Assembly: GCA_039583875.1 (NCBI GenBank)
Contig: CM077150.1
Location: 177,143,499-177,207,498 of the forward strand
Source: Platanthera guangdongensis
Taxonomy: Eukaryota; Streptophyta; Magnoliopsida; Asparagales; Orchidaceae
Length of the DNA stretch: 64,000 nt
Direction of reading: 5' to 3'
Made by a program: the position numbers and the translations under genes. A model generated the notes under the pieces. It did not search any database and was not told the DNA's origin. It was given only the letters and a program-made list of their open reading frames with translations. Positions 44,640 through 55,199 of this stretch are shown piece after piece (the first letter of the stretch is position 1; each line of letters begins with the position of its first letter).

Positions 44640-45986
44640 AATAGGACGAATATTTTTTCATTGAATTTTAAGAGTGGAGAGAAATGGTGTAGGTTGATCA
44701 TTGATAGTGGTAGCTGTATGAATGTCATTTTTGAAACTGCGGTGACCCGAATGTCTTTAGTTACTGAGCCGCATCTTCACCCTTATAAGGTGGCATGGGT
44801 AGATAAGTCATCCCTCCCAATATCGAAGCATTGTTTGGTACCCCTTACAATCAAAGCTTATTCTGAAAATATTTGGTGTGACGTAATCCCTATGGATGCT
44901 TGTCACATTTTATTAGGTCGTCCATGGATTTATGATCATGATATTACCCACTTTGGTCGAGCTAACACTTATGAATTTAAATTTAATTGGAAGACAATAA
45001 TTTTAAAACCCACTCCGCCTAAGGATCCTTCGGTCCCCTCTAAGGATACAATTGTCCCGGTCGAAAAGAAAGCGTTAAGTCTGATAGGTAAGAAGGAACT
45101 TGCACGTAGTACCTTTATGGATGGTGTCATGTATGCGTTAGTTTGTCTACAAATTAAGGAAGATGCGTTGTCATTTGAGAGTTTACCACCGGCGTTGAGG
45201 AAACTCTTAGAAGAGTTTAAGGATGTGTGTCCGGACGAGCTACCGTCTGAGAGACCTCCCATGCGGGACATCCAAAATGTAATAGATTTCATCCCAGGTT
45301 CCTCATTACCCAACATTCCTCACTATCGGTTAAACACGTCTGCACACTTAGAGTTACAAACCCAAATTTCAGATTTATTACAAAAGGGGTTCATCCGTCA
45401 TAGCAAGAGTATGTGTGTCGTACCCGCCTTACTTGCCCCAAATAAAGACGGCTATTGAAGGATGTGTGTGGATAGTAGAGCCATAAATAAAATTACTATT
45501 AAATATCGGTTTCCCATCCCCCTCTTGGACGATTTGTTGGACATGTTAGCTGGTGCCACGATTTTCTCGAAATTGGATCTTAGGAGTGGATACCATCAGA
45601 TCCGAATTAGGGAAGGTGATGAATGGAAGACTGCCTTTAAATCTAAGTAAGGGTTCTACGAGTGGTTAGTCATGCCATTTGGGCTTTCCAATGCCTCGAG
45701 CATGTTTTCTAGAATGATGACTCACGTCTTCCAACCTTATATGGGACAATTCATAGTAGTTGATCGGTTTTCCAAAATGGATTATTTTATTGTGTGTAAT
45801 AAAACCAATGATGTGGCACATGTTGCAAAATTATATTTTAAGGAAGTAGTTGGACATCGGGGCGTTCCAAAATCGATAATGACCGATAGAGATGTGAAAT
45901 TCACTAGTTATTTTTGGAAGAACTTGTGGAGGATTATGGGCACCAAACTTTTATTTTCTTCAGCCTACCATCCCCAGACGGATTGA
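44640..45986 (+). pseudogene. pol: Protease and RT of element H, fused by deletion to integrase
   Basis: Protease L-I-I-D-S-G-S-C-M-N-V (44697 on) and the D-A-C-H-I-L-L-G-R-P-W motif of CRM/Reina/Galadriel-type chromoviruses, then RT with [26 protein letters not shown] and [16 protein letters not shown]-to-TAA-type stop pattern splits it (TGA 45456-45458, TAA 45648-45650). At about 45755-45762 RT ends in Q-F-I-V-V and continues as IN V-D-R-F-S-K-M. The catalytic YxDD, all of RNase H, the IN zinc domain and the first IN aspartate are absent. T-D-R-D-V-K-F of IN is kept. Confidence 0.9.
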
Positions 45987-46829
45987 CAAATGGAAGTGGT
46001 AAATAGAAGTTTAGGTAGTTTGCTACGTTGCCTTGTGGGAGACCACAAGGATACATGGGGCCTTATCCTTCCTCATGCTCAGTTAGAGTATAATAATTCC
46101 AAAAATAGGCCCACTGGTTTGTCTCCAAATGAGATCGTGCACGGATATAAAGCACCGGTGCCACTTGACTTGATTCTGTTACCGCCATCTTATAAGTCAA
46201 GTCAACTTGCACAGGATTTTGCCTCTTATATTCATAATTTGCATAAGCACATAAATGAAATGCTAACCACACAATACGCATCTTAACAAGTTCATGCTAA
46301 CGTACATAAAAGAGAATCTCACTTTAAGGTTGGCGATTTAGTTTTGGTGTGTCTCGTCCTTGAACGGATGACTTCGAGCACTATAAAAAAGTTGGAGAAT
46401 TGGCGAGCTGGACCTTTTCAGATCTTAATGAAATTAGGAGAAAACGCATAGCTTTTGGAGTTACGCACTGATTGGAGTATTTCCCCTATTTTAATGTTTC
46501 TGATTTAACGCCATATGTTTCTCCGCGACTTGAATTGTCTAATTGTCTATTTAGCACACTACATTTTCTAATGGGTTGGGGGGTGAGCTTGTGTCTGGAT
46601 CGCTCTCTCCATCAGTCTCCAATGGAGGTACGTTGGTTGTTGATGAATAAAATTTTCCTCCTTTATTGCCTAATGCTTTTCCTAGGTTTCCCAGGACAAT
46701 TTTTTTGCCAGACAGGATCATCAAGGATGAAGTGCTTTCCTCTCCGGCTAGTGATGTTCGCCGCTACTTGATTCGTTGGCATGATTGTCCGTCCTCTGAT
46801 GACTCTTGGCTTCCAGAATCGGAGGTGGC
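45987..46829 (+). pseudogene. pol: Integrase end and chromodomain of element H, first part
   Basis: After TGA at 45984-45986 the frame has Q-M-E-V-V-N-R-S-L (third catalytic E present), then the IN C-terminal part with several stops (46286 on; F-K-V-G-D-L-V-L-V, G-P-F-Q-I-L). The chromodomain is visible at 46733-46829: R-R-Y-L-I-R-W-H-D-C-P-S-S-D-D-S-W-L-P-E-S-E-V-A. B is inserted after this and the frame resumes at 57801. Confidence 0.88.
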
Positions 46830-47109
46830 TGTAACGCCCCTGTTTTTTCGGCATTATTTACTCCTCTTGTTGACGTCATAATGACGTAAGGGCGTTACAT
46901 TAGCGTGCAGTTGATGGTGCGTTGCCGATAGTGCGTTTTCGCATCTTTTCGATTCAGTCGGCTGAATTCATGAATCTTTGGCGGAAACGAAAACTTTCAC
47001 ATTTGGAAAACTTAATTGATTGATTTTTTGTCTTGCTTGTCCAGTTTCGTCGAACCAAACTTATTATGTTTGATTTTATTTTATTTTATTCTCTGGGTAC
47101 TGTCTGGGC

Positions 47110-47470
47110 TCGACGATCGCTTTTCCTTTCTGTTGTTGTCTGGGTTTGATGACCGTCGAGCGGAGCTCGACGATCACTTTTCCTTTCTGTTGATGTCTGG
47201 GTTCGGCGATCGTCGAGTGGATCTCGACGATCGTTTTTCCTTTTGGTGCTGTTTGGGTTAGACGATCGTCGAGCGGGGCTCGACGATCACTTTTCCTTTC
47301 TGGTGTTGTTTGGGTTCGACGATCGTCGAGCGGAGCTCAACGATCGTTTTTCCTTTCTAGGCGCTGTTTGGAGTTCGACGATCGTCGATCGGAGCTCGAC
47401 GATTGTTGGTTTCTTATGGGCGCTGCTAGGAGTTCGACGATCGTCGAGCGGAGCTCGACGATTTTTAGTT
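47110..47470 (+). repeat. Array of TCGACGATCGTCGA palindromes in B 5' LTR
   Basis: Six to seven units of GTTCGACGATCGTCGAGCGG with AGCTCGACGATCG arms, separated by TTTTCCTTTCTG-containing spacers. TCGACGATCGTCGA is a perfect palindrome. The array is repeated at 55478-55800 in the 3' LTR. Confidence 0.92.
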
Positions 47471-47504
47471 TCTCTGTGAGTTCGTCGATCTGAGCGGTCT
47501 GCTG

Positions 47505-47745
47505 TCGACACGGTTGTGTCGACACCGCTGAGCCGAGCCGTCGGATGTCGACACAGCTGTGTCGACACCGCTGTGTCGTCGAGTGTCGACACCGTTGTGT
47601 CGTCGGGTGTCGACACAGTTGTGTCGACACCGCTGTACCGTCGGGTGTCGACACAATTGTGTCGACACCGTTGTGCCGTCGGGTGTCGACACAGTGCTGT
47701 CGACACTACCGTCGGGTGTCGACTCAATGGTGTCGACACCACCGG
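47505..47745 (+). repeat. Array of TGTCGACA palindromes in B 5' LTR
   Basis: More than ten TGTCGACA palindromes in units such as GTGTCGACACCGCTGTG and GTCGGGTGTCGACACAG, about 23-36 bases apart. The array is repeated at 55838-56085, where many CG have become TG or CA. Confidence 0.92.
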
Positions 47746-48490
47746 GCCGGATTTGTTGAACCCGGTCCTCTCTGCTGTGAGTATTTATACTTTCTGCTTC
47801 TTCTTAATCTTTAAGCCGACCTAGAATTTCTCCTGCCTTCCGTACCAGATCGGCGTGTGAGGAGAAGGTTGTCCATCCGTGCTTCTTCCGGTGACCACCG
47901 AGGGAGCTCCAGTGCTCGGATTTTCCAACCGATCGTAGATCTGGAAAGCACTTGTCGAGTGTTGCGCCCTCGTGGTAATTTCTTCCCCGTTTCTCGAGAT
48001 TTTTTTGTTAGGGTTTTCGGCCCTAACCGTTATTTCGGACATTTTCGTCCAGATTTCGGCTCCTATCGCGACGTGTGGAGATTTGGAGAGTTTTTCTAGT
48101 AAATCGAGGCAAGTGGTGTTCTTGCTCTCCCTCTTGTTCTTGATTCTAAATTTTTGCCCATTTTCTACACTTGTTTGAGTTTATTATGTTTCAATTGTTG
48201 AGATACTTGTCCTAAAATCCTAACTCCCCCCCCCCCCCCTCTATTCCTGGAATTGTGACTTGATGTCCCTAAAGCCTTAACCCCAAAATTCTAGTCCATT
48301 GCATTGGTAAACAAATTGGTTGTCATGTTGTTATAACCATCGAGTCATCTTGTTCATTTTTCTTATTAAACTTCACTTGTTGTACCTTGAAATGCTCTTA
48401 TGCAGTCCACTTGGTTGGTTATCCCTTGAGTTTATGATGAATAAAAAGCAAATGAACCCTGCTTATACAATTATGTAACTAAAGAAGCAC

Positions 48491-48690
48491 AGATGGACTG
48501 TGTACGTTGGGATCCTCCCTCGGCATAGTGTCTTATACTCAGATGAACTGTGCGCATTGGGGTCCTCCCTTGGCATAGTGTTTAATACTCAGATGAACTG
48601 TGCGCGTTGGGGTCCTCCCCTGGCATATTGCTTAATGCTCGGATAGACTGTGCGCGTTGGAGTTTCTCCCTCGGCATAGTAATTATTAAT
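48491..48690 (+). repeat. 50-bp tandem repeat, 5' LTR only
   Basis: Units start at 48491, 48541, 48591 and 48641, exactly 50 bases apart (AGATGAACTGTGCGCGTTGG, then TCCTCCCTCGGCATAGTG). The 3' LTR has one copy at the same place (about 56834). Confidence 0.9.
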
Positions 48691-49609
48691 GAAAGATTGA
48701 ACTTCTGTTGTCGGTGCTTGTTCTATCTTGTTAATGTGTTTAGCCTTTCTTGCTCGGCTAGTTTTACTGTTGCTTACTTTTACTCTGCTGATCATTTGTT
48801 GCAGTCGCTTTTCATTCTCCTTCACTTTGAGGTTTGTGTAGTCTGCTTTTACTCTTGCACTACTTGTGGCTTGCTTCTGAGGTGTTTTTCTTTTGAATGC
48901 CCCAGGATCAGAGCTGTAGCAGGTTTAGCTGATAGTGTTGGGCTTCTGGTGCTGCTGGTGTCTGCGGCAGTTTGATTCCAACTCTGAGCTTGAGGTAGTT
49001 GTCTTTGTTTAGACTTGTCAGATTTTACTATGGGTTCGTGTCAGTTGTTGACGCTCATAGACTTTGACTTTTCTATGATGGACTACTTGCTGCTGTTACT
49101 GTTGTTACTCTTTATCTGATTGTTCTTGCTCTCTGGGAAGGATTTATATTAGGATGCATTTAGTTATTTTAAAGTATACAAAAATGCATTCTGGAATATT
49201 GGCATGGCATGACTTCAACTACTAAAGCCACTACTTTTAAGCGTACAAAAGATTTCTATATATATATATATATAGTAAATGTAGAAGTCACGTCATCGTT
49301 TTATGATACTGCACCCTCACTCTCACGTAGGTTAACAAATGAACTAACTCAGTATTTTCCGCCGCATAAAATATATATATTTTCTCACCTATGTACTGGT
49401 AGTCCACCCGACCGAGGGACACGGTCATTAACTCCATTAATTTATATGCATTGTTTTAACTAAAAGTTATAAATCTTTTACTTGAAGTAAATGTGAGGAT
49501 GGGTTGCCTGAGCGTCTGCAGTTGTCCCCTGCATGGCATGGCATCATGGCGCATAGTTTCTCTACTCTGACGTATTTTCAAATACGGAGAAAATGCGGGT
49601 TGTGACAGT

Positions 49610-49621
49610 TGGTATCAGAGG
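49610..49621 (+). other. Primer binding site of element B
   Basis: TGGTATCAGAGG, two bases after the LTR end; tRNA-Met type. The leader 49622-50412 holds repeated GTAGTATGGGATGCATAA segments (about 49765-49950) and no ORF; it ends TTGTTCTATAG just before the gag ATG. Confidence 0.9.
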
Positions 49622-50412
49622 GAGGTTTTGCAAGAGGGTTGGTTGGTTTGACAAGCCAGTCGAACAACTTCCCCTTAAGCAAAACTCTAATTATCTCATT
49701 ACATTGCATACACACACCAATATGTCATCAGTATATTTTGATGGAAGCACGAACACTACACTCGTAGTATGATAAGTATACGGGGCATATTATGTAGTAT
49801 GGGATGCATAATATGTGTTTGTATATGGATCCACCATAGGTGGCAACATGTGACGGTTATGTAGTATGGGATGTATAACCATCATCACATGGATGCCCAT
49901 TAGCATGTTTTCTTTTCTTCATTACATACAATATTATGTAGTATGGGATGCATAACATTGTATGTGTACGCCGCTCATAACATGCACTAAGGCTTTTTTT
50001 AGAATGCATAACACTGCATACATATCATATCATTGCATAAGAACACGTGCCAAGTTAAAGATCTGCATGATGACATATGTACACCCATGATTTGAGATGA
50101 AATTTATACATTCATGCATTCATGTTATAGGCACAAGTTAGAAGCATAACATCATTTTTTGATTTCCCAGAGCAAGGTAACAGCAAGAGCAAGTATCGGT
50201 TCTTTTCCGATCTGATCTGAGTTTATTCATTCCTGATCTGATCTGTGTCAGGGTATTCAAGTTTTCTAGCTTCAGTGTCTTAAGCTAGGTCCCTGATAAG
50301 TCTTTTATTCGTATCGGTTAAATATGAACTCGAAACAGTGTGTTTAGGGAATATTTTCCCAGTTTGTGATGTCTTAGGCAAAGTTTGACTAGATATTCGT
50401 TTGTTCTATAGA

Positions 50413-51643
50413 ATGCCGCCTATGCGCGTCGCGACGAGGTCGACTCCCCAGTCAGAGGGTGAGTCTTCTGGTGCCCAGAGCGAAGCGGTGATCGAAGAGC
50501 TGAGGCAAAGTAATGAGACCATGGCAAGGTAGATGGTGGACATGCAGTCTCAGATGCAATCGTTGTTGGCTGTCGTCGCTGGGCAGCAGACCAGAGCGCA
50601 GGGCCCTGCTGTGGACCAAGCTGTTCCTACTCCCCCTACTGCTCTAGTTCCCCCAGTCACGCTGCCGCCTGAGATGAATTTCATTTCTCACTTCCAGGGA
50701 TTGGGACCTCCTTCATATGACGGTAGGGCAGACTTCATGGCATTGGATGACTGGATTATTACCATGGAAGAAATGTTTTCCTACTCTGGCATTTCTCCCG
50801 ATCAAAAGGTGATGATTGCGGCATATCAGCTCAAGGGTCTTGCAAAGAGTTGGTGGATCAGAGAAAAAGAGAACCTTTCTGATGGGTGCTCGTGGGAATT
50901 GTTCAAGAGTATGTTACTGAAGAAGTTCCTACCATCGGTCGAGCGAGAACGCCTAATGAATAACTTCTTACACCTGAAGCAGAGGCAACTCACTGTTGGT
51001 GAGTACGAGGTCGATTTTGGCAAGCTCAGTCATTTCGCCCCAGATCTAATAGCATCTGAAGAAGGCAGAGTGAGGCATTTTTGGGGTGGTCTGAAGTATG
51101 ACATCCAGCAGTTGGTTAGCGCATACAAGTCTGAGACCTTTGCATAAGTAGTCGAAGTTGCCTTAAAGGTTGAGGCGATAGAAAATGCGAAGAATCGGGG
51201 ATCGCTTGCAAAGAAGGACAAGAGGAAATCTGACGATGGAGGAAGTGCAAGGGAATCTGCCCCTGCAGTGAAGAAGGATAGAAGAGAGGTGTGTAGCTTC
51301 TGTAGTAAGTCGGGGCACCCTTTCGATAAGTTATTTAAGAGATTGGATGTGCAGAAGCTGTCTCAGGTGCATGCGATCCAGGATGCTCCCAAGGGGGGTC
51401 CTGTCTATTCTTTTTGTCAGAGGAGTGGGCATGATGTGGCCCGTTGTCGTAAGAAGGCTGGAGACTGTTATCTCGGTGGCCAAACGGGGCACATGAGGAC
51501 TAATTGCCCGCAGAGCCAGCCTGCGTTGCATGCAGTTCCATTGCAAACCTTACCACCGCCCCCACCTCTCGTGGACAAGGAAAAATGAAAGTTGAATGTG
51601 CTGACCAAGGAGGAAGCCCAATCTTCGACTCAAGTGATCACAG
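50413..51643 (+). pseudogene. gag: Gag of element B
   Basis: ATG at 50413 (TATAGA-ATG) opens the frame. TAG at 50530-50532 breaks it, then an open stretch to 51147 has F-Q-G-L-G-P-P-S-Y-D-G, L-D-D-W-I-I-T-M-E-E-M-F, AKSWWIREKENL and F-L-H-L-K-Q-R-Q-L-T-V-G-E-Y. After TAA 51145-51147 come three zinc-knuckle-like motifs in a row (51283-51330, 51403-51440, 51460-51515), each lacking one cysteine. TGA at 51586-51588; the frame then continues open to the intron donor at 51643. Confidence 0.92.
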
Positions 51644-51723
51644 GTTAGTCTCTAACTCGGCTAGTAATTTCTTTTAGAAGATTTATGGTTTCCGCATATT
51701 AGTTGCGCGCGCTATGTGTTTAG
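51644..51723 (+). other. Predicted intron between gag and protease of element B
   Basis: Donor ACAG|GTTAGT and acceptor ATGTGTTTAG|GAG span 80 nt with a T-rich stretch inside. Gag enters with one base of a codon (51643), and protease takes the next two (51724-51725), so removal joins the two frames exactly. With retention, the second codon across the donor is TAG (51646-51648). It is homologous in position to the intron in C. An alternative acceptor at 51677 would leave only 34 nt, too short. Confidence 0.72.
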
Positions 51724-53054
51724 GAGAATTTAAGGTGAAGAATAAGTGGGCGCGCGTTTTGTTCGATTCGGGTGCTACTCACTCTTTTTTGGCAAGCGGT
51801 TTTATAGACCGACATCGCTGGGCTCTCGACCAGTTAGACACCTCCATAAATGTCAAATTTCCTTCAGGAGAGTTGGTGAGGTCAAGCCTGGGTATCCAAA
51901 AATGCCCCATCTCCCTAGGCGGATTTCTAGCATTTGCGGATCTGAAGGTGCTAGATCTGGTAGACTTTGACGTGATTTTGGGCATGGACTGGTTGTCCAG
52001 CTATGATGTCGTCATTCAGTGCAAGCACAAGTGCTTGGATTTCAATGGTAGCAATGGCCAGCCCATGAGTGTGTATGGTTTGTCGCGTCAGGAATCTCCG
52101 ATCATTTCCGCGGTACGTGCTCACAAATTTCTAGAGTCTGGTTGTGATTCTTATCTTGTCTCCGTTTCTATTCTGGGAGCTGCACCGGTTGAGCCTCGGG
52201 TAGAGGACGTTTTTGTGGTGTGTGAGTTTCCGGATGTTTTCCCAGTTAGCCTTCTTGTACTTCCTCCTAAGAGAGAGGTGGAGTTTGTTATAGACCTCGA
52301 GCCAGGCACTCGCCCTATTGCAAAGGCACTGTATCCCATGGCGCCGCGTGAGTTAGAGGAGCAGCATACTCAACTGGATGAGTTATTGCAGTGCAGTTTT
52401 ATTAGACCCAGTTATTCCCCCTGGGGTGCACTCATGCTCTTCGTGAAGAAAAAGGATGGAACGATGAGGCTATGCATTGATTATCGAGAGCTAAACAAGG
52501 TGACAATTAAGAACAGATATCTGTTGCCTAGGATCGATGATTTGTTCGATCAGTTGCGGGGTAGCTCCGTGTTCTCGATGATTGACCTCCGTCCAGGTTA
52601 CCATTAGTTGAGAATCTGGGAGTCAGACATTCCGCGAACTGCTTTTCGTTCTCGTTATGGTCACTTTGAATTTCTGGTAATGTCATTTGGATTAACGAAT
52701 GCACCGTCAGCTTTTATGGACATGATGAACAGGGTGTTCAAAGATTTTCTGGATAAGTTCGTGGTGGTATTCATTGACGATGTCCTAGTATATTCTAGAA
52801 ATGCAGATAAGCACGTCTTGCACTTGCGCTTGGTCTTGTCTACTCTGAGGGAGCACAAGCTGTATGCGAAGCTTAGCAAGTGTGAGTTCTGGATATCTCA
52901 GGTGTCATTCCTAGGACACATTGTAAGTAAGGATGGTATCTCAGTGGATCCTGCAAAGATAGCTGCGGTCTTGGATTGGAAGAGACCTACATCGCCTAAG
53001 GAGATAAGGAGCTTCTTAGGGTTGGCAGGTTACTATAGAAGATTTGTGGAATGA
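51724..53054 (+). pseudogene. pol: Protease and RT of element B
   Basis: Protease [13 protein letters not shown] and [10 protein letters not shown], then the linker, RT entry [28 protein letters not shown] and [11 protein letters not shown] at 52605-52607 (expected glutamine) is followed by an open stretch with [17 protein letters not shown], catalytic FIDDVLVYS and [15 protein letters not shown] at 53052-53054. RT motifs are all present. Confidence 0.93.
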
Positions 53055-53822
53055 TTCTTTGTTCTCTCTGCGCCGTTGACCAGGCTTACGCAAAAGAGCG
53101 CAGCTTTTGTTTGGAGTGATGCCTGTGAGGAAGCTTTTCAAGAGCTCAAGAGGCGTTTGTGTTCTGCTCCCGTGTTGGCATTGCTAGTGGAAGGAGTGGA
53201 GTATGCTCTTTATGTGAACGCCTCGCGAGTTGGGCTTGGTTGCGTGTTGATGCAGGATGGCAAAGTGATTGCGTATGGATCAAGATAATTGAAGGTGCAT
53301 GAAAAGAATTACCCTACGCACGACCTGGAATTTGCTGTCGTCATTTATGCTTTGAAGTTGTGGAGACATCTTCTATATGGAGTGTCGTGCAAAATTTATT
53401 CGGACCACAAAAGTTTGAAATATGTCTTCACTCAGAAGGAACTGAATTTGCGCTAGCGTCGATGGTTAGAGTATGTTGGGGACTACGAAGTCGATATCCT
53501 TTATCATCCTGGCAAGGCTAATGTTGTAGCAGATGCGTTGAGCCGGAAGCCCGCACACATCTTTAACCTCTCAGTGCAATCCCTTGTTGAAGAGTTCTTG
53601 CTCATGGACATAACCGTAGGGAATAGCGCTTCGCTGAGTAGCCTAAAGGTGGTTGAGCCTTCATGGATTACTCTCACTAGGCTACATCAGAAGGACGATC
53701 TTGACTTGCAGCACCTCCACAGTAGAACTGAGAAAATGGAATTACCTGACTTTGCAATTGACGACGAAGGTACCCTAAAGTACCATGGCAGATACTGTAT
53801 TCCCGCTGTTGGGGACATCTGA
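53055..53822 (+). pseudogene. pol: RNase H of element B
   Basis: Continues the same frame: Y-V-N-A-S-R-V-G-L-G (the first catalytic position is N instead of D), A-Y-G-S-R then TAA 53286-53288, H-D-L-E-F-A, Y-S-D-H-K-S-L, TAG 53454-53456, A-D-A-L-S-R-K. It ends with TGA 53820-53822 at the site where A has an arginine codon. RNase H has lost one acidic residue. Confidence 0.9.
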
Positions 53823-55084
53823 TCAAAAATATGCAGTGAAGCGCATGGTTCCAGCGTTGCATATCATCCTGGCTCCACGAAAATGTACAGAGATTTGAAG
53901 TAGATTGTTTGGTGGTCAAGCATGAAGAATGACATTGCAAGATTTGTATCGGAATGTTATACTTTCCAGCATGTCAAGGCTGATCACAGAAGGTCGGGTC
54001 GTAAGTTAACGCCCTTAGATATACCGAGTTGGAAATGGGAGAGTCTATCGATGGATTTCATTACCGGCTTGCCTAGAACTCCCCGAGGGCATGATGCAGT
54101 GTGGGTTATCGTGGACAGACTAACCAAGTGTGCCCACTTTGTGCCTTTCAAGATTAGTTATTCCATGGAAAAGATAGCTGAGCTTTATCTGAACGAAGTA
54201 ATCATACTTCATGGTGTACCTACGAGTATTGTGTTAGACTGAGACTCCCGATTCATATCTCGTTTCTGGCAAAGATTGCAAGGAGCTCTAGGTACTGACC
54301 TTAGGTATTCTACTACCTATCATCCTCAGACAAATGGTCAGATGGAGAGAGTGAACTAGATCTTGGAGGATATGATTAGATGCTATATTCTGGACCATGG
54401 TGGGGCTTGGGATAAATGCCTCGGATTGATGGAGTTTGCGTACAATAATAGTTATCAGGAAAGTTTGCAGATGGCGCCCTTTGAAGCTTTATATGGAAGG
54501 CATTGTCGAACTCCCCTGTTTTGGGCAAAAGTTGGCGAGAAGTCGTTGCTCGGACCGAAAGTGCTGGAGGATATGAGTACTTCAGTAATGCATATTCGTG
54601 AAAAGCTGAGGTTAGCTCAGGAGCGATACGAGAAGTATGCAAACCAGCGCAGAGTTGATCTGGAGTTTGTAGTTGGGGACATGGTGTTTCTGAAGGTCTC
54701 TCCGATGTCGGGTGTTAAAAGATTTGGAAGAAACCATAAACTAGATCCCAGGTACGTGGGGACTTTTCAGATTCTGGAGCGCATTGGAGTTTCTATAGAC
54801 TAGAGTTGCCTGATTCTTTCCCTGGTGTTCACGACGTGTTTCACGTGAGCCAGTTGCGAAAGTGTGTCCGTAGTGATCGGCATGTCCTTGAATCAGAACC
54901 CCAGTTGCAGCCTAATCTCTCGTATGTTGAAGAACCTGTCTGTATTCTAGAGACGCAAGACCGTGTGCTAAGAAAGAAAATAATTCCAATAGTTAAGGTT
55001 CTCTGGCGAAATCAGGATGCAAGAGGTGCGACTTGGGAATTGGAATTGGCGATGAGAGAATCTCATCCTCAACTGTTCTCCTAG
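53823..55084 (+). pseudogene. pol: Integrase and chromodomain-like tail of element B
   Basis: IN zinc-domain region with TAG 53901-53903 (same codon as in A), then core 53922-54242 with D in MDFITGLP and the second motif V-L-D followed by TGA (54240-54242). The third motif is Q-M-E-R-V-N then TAG 54357-54359. Open frame 54363-54803, a frame change at 54803-54806, then V-F-H-V-S-Q-L-R-K and [15 protein letters not shown], chromodomain-like. The stop is at 55082-55084. Confidence 0.92.
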
Positions 55085-55199
55085 TCTCCCTGGTTAGTAT
55101 TCTAGTTTCAAGAATTCTTCTGTCTCGTCTCGTTCTCTATCCTCTTATTTTGTTTGTGTTCCAAGTTTCAGGACGAAACTTCCTTTTTGGAGGGATGAC
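55085..55199 (+). other. 3' untranslated region and polypurine tract of element B
   Basis: Ends TTTTTGGAGGGATGAC before TGTAACG. The tract is weaker than AGGGGGAGTGGC in A, probably mutated after insertion. Confidence 0.7.

Larger units (their letters stand above)
46830..49607 (+). repeat. 5' LTR of element B (2778 bp)
   Basis: Begins TGTAACGCCCCTG and ends GCGGGTTGTGACA. It contains two palindrome arrays (47110-47470 and 47505-47745), a 13-C run near 48226, a 50-bp tandem repeat (48491-48690) and a TA dinucleotide run near 49257-49275. It is 182 bases longer than its 3' partner, mostly because of the 50-bp repeat. Confidence 0.95.

Noticed and set aside
47287..47824. ORFs through the TGTCGACA array of B on both strands
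   Set aside because: Repeat-driven Cys/Arg/His/Ser peptides; not conserved at 55805-56170 in the same frame lengths; no domain.
51644..51677. Shorter intron using the TCTTTTAG acceptor in B
   Set aside because: 34 nt is below the size plants usually splice; the 80-nt version matches C in size and phase.
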